This document shows, in pieces, positions 61,232 to 64,000 of a DNA stretch of 64,000 nt (its first letter is position 1; the number at the start of each line of letters is the position of its first letter). The notes under the pieces were generated by a model, which was not told the origin of the DNA, ran no database searches, and saw only the letters and a program-made list of their open reading frames with translations. The position numbers and the translations under genes are program-made. The stretch comes from Nocardia fusca NBRC 14340. GTDB taxonomy: Bacteria > Actinomycetota > Actinomycetes > Mycobacteriales > Mycobacteriaceae. Location: positions 248,001 to 312,000 of the forward strand of contig NZ_BDCU01000018.1 of assembly GCF_001618425.1 (NCBI RefSeq), in the 5' to 3' direction.

Positions 61232-61834
61232 TCAGTCCCCGGGGGCGGTGGTCGGGATCCAGTGGCCGCGGTGTCGGCGCTTGGCGTCGAGATAGGCGGC
61301 GGCGCGGTCGCTCAGCGGTTCGGTGTAGAGCGGTTCGGGGAAAACTGTCAGTCCCGCCTCCCGCAGTGCGCGTACTTTGTCGGGATTGTTGGTGAGCAGG
61401 CGTACCCGGGTGAGCCCGAGTTTGAGAAGACTGTTCGCGGCGTGCTGATAGCCGCGGCAGTCGTCGGGATAGCCGAGATTGCGATAGGCGGTGAAGGTGT
61501 CCGCGCCGGTGCGCTCGGCTTCCCGGTAGCCGAGGGCTTTGGCGATGAGCCCGGCGCCGCGGCCTTCCTGTTCGAGGTACACCAGGACGCCGGCCCCGGC
61601 GTCCTGAATGAGGTCGAGGGATCTGTGGAGCTCGGGTCCGCAGTCGCAGTCCTGGGAGCCGAGGGCCTCGCCGTAGAGGCAGCGGGAGTGCACTCGGACG
61701 AGGCAGTCGTCGTCCGGGTCGCCGAAGATCAGGACGTGGCCGAGGCCGGGATTGCCGTCGACGGCGAGTACGCGCAACCGGCTCTCCCGTCCGTTCCGGG
61801 TGAATCGGTGCCCGGTTTCGGCGGCTGCGCTCAC
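61232..61834 (-). CDS. ribA: GTP cyclohydrolase II, stand-alone
   Basis: A 200-residue zinc enzyme opening the imidazole ring of GTP, the first step to riboflavin. Zinc Cys are in VRVHSRCLYGEALGSQDCDCGPEL; catalytic YLEQEGRGAGLIAKALGY and LLTNNPDKVRAL follow. It lacks the RibB domain usually fused in housekeeping RibBA, so it may be an extra copy for a specialised pathway. GTG 61834 has GAAGGAG about 9 nt upstream. A 9-bp hairpin lies 53 bp upstream; no FMN riboswitch was seen. Confidence 0.93.
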   Translation of the reverse strand: MSAAAETGHRFTRNGRESRLRVLAVDGNPGLGHVLIFGDPDDDCLVRVHSRCLYGEALGSQDCDCGPELHRSLDLIQDAGAGVLVYLEQEGRGAGLIAKALGYREAERTGADTFTAYRNLGYPDDCRGYQHAANSLLKLGLTRVRLLTNNPDKVRALREAGLTVFPEPLYTEPLSDRAAAYLDAKRRHRGHWIPTTAPGD

Positions 61835-61886
61835 GTTCGATACTCCTTCGGTGGTTGTGCGGTTCCGCGAACGAGGCCGATATCTC

Positions 61887-61912
61887 CCGCCGGAATACAG
61901 GTGTTCCGGCGG
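61887..61912 (-). promoter_or_regulatory. Leader hairpin before ribA
   Basis: Perfect 9-bp stem CCGCCGGAA/TTCCGGCGG with an 8-nt loop in the presumed 5' leader, with no T tract after it on the minus strand. It could be an upstream terminator or leader structure. Confidence 0.4.
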
Positions 61913-62075
61913 TCTCGCGCCCGGTGGAGGGCCTGCGCAGCGCTCGGCCCGCCGATCGGGGTCGCTGCCGTGCGATGGCGGGCCGATAGGTGATTTTACG
62001 CCCGGTTCGTCCGGTACGCACTCTGTGCGCGGCGCGTCGGTGCGGTCGGCCGGATGAGGGACGGGTGAGTGCACC

Positions 62076-63578
62076 TCAGTGCTTCTCGGCGGTGAGCCGG
62101 ATGATCCGGTCCACCTCGTCGACGGTCGGCATGGCGCCGGGCACGTCGCCGGCGAAGGACTGGGTGGCGACCATGGCGGCGGTGGCCCAGTTGTAGTCCT
62201 GTTCATCGGCGATGCGACGCGTGTCGGCGGCGGGCTTCGCTGCCGTCAGCAGCCGGTAGACGAGAGCAGCGGAGAACGCGCCCCGCGAGCCGGGGACGTC
62301 GGTGAGGGCAGCGGCCTGGAAACGGGGGATATCGAGCGCGATCCGATCGGAACGAACCGTGCAGCCGAAATCCTCGACGACACACACGGTACGAGTGCCC
62401 AGCATCTGGAGTTGCTGGGCGATATGCGGGCCCGAGCGGGCGGTGATCTCGGGAACCATGCTGTCGAGTTCCTTGGTGGAACCGATCAGGTAGTCGACGG
62501 TGGACAGGTACCGGTACAGGATCTGGGGCGATTCGATCTCGGAGGCGGTCAGCACGAGCGTAGGCCGGTCGGGCAGGGCCTGGACCGCGGCCAGCACCTG
62601 TTCGATCACCGGCAGAGGTGGCTCCAGGGTGACCAGCACGGCATCGGTCTCGGTGAGCGCGGCGCGCACGGCGGGTCCGATCAGTTCGGTGCCGGTGAGC
62701 CGGATGCGGTCGTCCTCGCAGAAGATCGTGCCGGTGATACCGGTTCTGCTGACGATGAGTGCGGTAATGGGCGTCGTGGCCTGGGGGACCACCTTGACCA
62801 GGGAGGTGTCGACCCGCTCGGCGCGCAGGTAGTCGAGAATCCGCTGGCCGGCCGGATCGTCGCCGATCGTGGTGACCAGGCGGACGTCGATACCGAGCCG
62901 GGCGGCGGCGACCGCGCGGTTGAGTCCTTTGCCGCCCGGGTTGTCGCTGAACCGGCCGCGGGCGAAGCCGCGGGCGTCGGGGATGGTGTCGACGCGGTAG
63001 ATGTGATCGATCACCGCGTCGCCGACGACGGTAAGGGTGCCGACGGTGCCGCGGGGCCGGTGCCGGGTGGTTCCGCGGGCGGCGCTGTCGTCACGATAGA
63101 CGGCGCCGGTGACCAGGAGCGCGGCCAGGGCGGTGAAGGCCCGGCGTTCGGGGGTTGCCCGCAGGGAGCGGACGGTGGGGGCCGGGGGAATGGGGTCGGC
63201 GCCGGCGATTTCGTGGAGTCGCCGCCAGTTCGCGGAGAGGTATTCGCGCCGGGTACCGAGGTCCTGGGAGTAGAGCGCGGTGGGATCGATACCGGCGGGG
63301 GCGGTTTCGCGGAGGAGTCCGAGGGCCAGTTCCGCGTCGGTGATGACCCGATGGGTCGGTGGCAGCCGCCGGGCGTGCTCCCGGACGACGGGCGGGACGG
63401 CGGCGAGGGGAGTGGTCCCGTGGGCTGCGGCGTAGCGCCGGACCACCGGGAGATCGAGAAGGGGATCGACGTCGATTTCGGTGGTGGTCAGGCGGTCGGA
63501 GCTCAGGCCGGATCGCTTGCAGAGCCGGGTGAGGATATTGCGGATGGCGACGATGGCCGTGTCGTCGTGGGGGACCAT
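62076..63578 (-). CDS. PfkB/ribokinase-fold protein lacking catalytic Asp, with N-terminal extension
   Basis: A 500-residue protein. Residues 1-185 are an unrecognised, mostly helical domain (IVAIRNILTRLCKRSGLSSDRL, RVITDAELALGLL). Residues 190-495 have the PfkB fold: GDAVIDHIYRVDTIPDARG, substrate-binding NPGGKGLNRAVAAARLGIDV near 214, and VTLEPPLPVIEQV. The motif that normally reads GAGD, with the catalytic base Asp, is here DVPGSRGAF near residue 429, so Asp is replaced by Gly. Phosphoryl transfer is thus doubtful; a sensory or regulatory role is inferred. ATG 63578 begins the N-terminal domain. Confidence 0.85.
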   Translation of the reverse strand: MVPHDDTAIVAIRNILTRLCKRSGLSSDRLTTTEIDVDPLLDLPVVRRYAAAHGTTPLAAVPPVVREHARRLPPTHRVITDAELALGLLRETAPAGIDPTALYSQDLGTRREYLSANWRRLHEIAGADPIPPAPTVRSLRATPERRAFTALAALLVTGAVYRDDSAARGTTRHRPRGTVGTLTVVGDAVIDHIYRVDTIPDARGFARGRFSDNPGGKGLNRAVAAARLGIDVRLVTTIGDDPAGQRILDYLRAERVDTSLVKVVPQATTPITALIVSRTGITGTIFCEDDRIRLTGTELIGPAVRAALTETDAVLVTLEPPLPVIEQVLAAVQALPDRPTLVLTASEIESPQILYRYLSTVDYLIGSTKELDSMVPEITARSGPHIAQQLQMLGTRTVCVVEDFGCTVRSDRIALDIPRFQAAALTDVPGSRGAFSAALVYRLLTAAKPAADTRRIADEQDYNWATAAMVATQSFAGDVPGAMPTVDEVDRIIRLTAEKH

Positions 63579-63661
63579 TCGGCAGCCCTTTCTGCTGTGC
63601 CGCCACCCCCCGGGAGGTTTCAGCCGCGCGGCGATTGGCAATAACCATAGTGCAAATGGCG

Positions 63662-63695
63662 TTTGACATTGGCATTGACTCGCAGAACTGTCAAA
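63662..63695. promoter_or_regulatory. TTTGACA/TGTCAAA inverted repeat in divergent region
   Basis: TTTGACA (63662-63668) and TGTCAAA (63689-63695), centres 27 bp apart, with related ATTGACT between. It lies 84 bp before the PfkB-like gene and 50 bp before a small plus-strand frame. Could be -35 elements for both directions or an operator. Confidence 0.4.
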
Positions 63696-63747
63696 TGACA
63701 CACTCGGGGTAGCTTTTCCCTCGATCAGAGGAACGGGAGGGCCTGTG

Positions 63748-63852
63748 ATGACAGCGACGACAGCCCTGCTCTGCGGCCACCGTTACGGAATGCGCCGGTA
63801 CGCCGGTCGTGTAGGCGCCGATCCGGAGACATCCCCAGCCGGGGCGTGCTGA
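63748..63852 (+). CDS. Possible small protein or leader peptide
   Basis: A 34-codon frame beginning MTATTALLCGHRYGMRRYAG and ending in Cys, with GGGAGGG 6-10 nt upstream of overlapping GTG/ATG starts. Basic and Cys-containing; no family. It is 100 bp before the edge gene, so could be a leader. Supported only by its ribosome site. Confidence 0.35.
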   Translation: MTATTALLCGHRYGMRRYAGRVGADPETSPAGAC

Positions 63853-63952
63853 GCGCCCGCGCAGATTCGTCGTTCATCCCCCGACGGCAGCGATGCCGTG
63901 CCGGCCGTTTCTCCGGCCCGGTCTCGGTGCCGAGCCCCTCGAGGAGGCAGCT

Positions 63953-64000
63953 GTGACCATCCATATCACCGACTGGCTGATGACCAGCGGTATCTCCCCC
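63953..64000 (+). CDS. Start of a gene cut by the window edge
   Basis: GTG 63953 with GAGGAGG 6-12 nt upstream starts VTIHITDWLMTSGISP. Only 16 residues are visible; the hydrophobic start could be a membrane protein. Function cannot be assigned. Confidence 0.55.
   Translation, partial: MTIHITDWLMTSGISP

Noticed and set aside
61835..62075. FMN riboswitch before ribA
   Set aside because: The conserved FMN element boxes were not seen; only a simple 9-bp hairpin is present.

Overview
The window is high-GC actinobacterial DNA from a mycolic-acid-bearing member of the Mycobacteriales, most likely Nocardia. Evidence for this is an arabinogalactan arabinosyltransferase (Emb) at the left edge, an Lsr2 nucleoid protein, a HelR-type RNA polymerase rescue ATPase, an iterative mycobacterial-type PKS beside a PapA-like acyltransferase, an antigen-85-like esterase, a SAV2177-type methyltransferase pair, an XRE-DUF5753 regulator, GTG/TTG starts and several apparently leaderless promoters. 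No rRNA, tRNA, CRISPR array, insertion sequence or prophage was seen.

Layout. 1-6.3 kb: partial emb gene, an HD-domain protein and helR, all on the minus strand; a perfect 19-bp inverted repeat resembling the rifamycin-associated element lies upstream of helR. 6.6-17.8 kb: mostly single metabolic and regulatory genes: MmyB-type regulator/YceI pair with a shared palindrome, chloramphenicol-phosphotransferase-like kinase, ilvD, a P450, an acyl-CoA desaturase, a Gly/Cys-rich small membrane protein, an LLM oxidoreductase behind a KstR-like box, a cupin/GlxA-regulator pair, a DUF5995 protein and a beta-carbonic anhydrase. 18.0-18.4 kb holds a truncated LLM oxidoreductase. 18.6-23.2 kb: a signalling block of receiver-SpoIIE phosphatase, CHASE3 histidine kinase, Rcp1-like receiver, STAS antagonist and RsbW-like kinase, i.e. 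a partner-switching set with no sigma factor in view. 23.2-29.7 kb: a methyltransferase, the metQNI methionine importer with a second divergent metQ, and an epimerase/TetR pair with matching operators.

29.7-43.4 kb is the main biosynthetic region: an SDR remnant, an FtsX-type permease without its ATPase, then (minus strand) an antigen-85-like esterase, a 2181-residue KS-AT-DH-ER-KR-ACP polyketide synthase, a 14-TM MFS exporter and a PapA-type acyltransferase. The last three are nearly or actually overlapping. This looks like a locus that makes and exports a methyl-branched or otherwise reduced acyl lipid.

43.6-52.8 kb: SRPBCC protein, small membrane proteins, Ohr peroxidase, HPF ribosome hibernation factor, two small unknown genes, a lipoprotein lipase, MarR/EmrB-type efflux pair, an epoxide-hydrolase-like protein and Lsr2. 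52.8-64 kb: two tandem SAV2177-type methyltransferases, an FMN-binding split-barrel protein, an XRE-DUF5753 regulator, an M20 peptidase with a PEBP-family protein, a FadD ligase with a CRP-like site upstream, a stand-alone GTP cyclohydrolase II, and a PfkB-fold protein that lacks the catalytic aspartate and carries an unrecognised N-terminal domain. The right edge has the first codons of another gene.

Strong stem-loops sit at several convergent gene ends. Annotation rests on reading the sequence and recalled family motifs; no database search was run.
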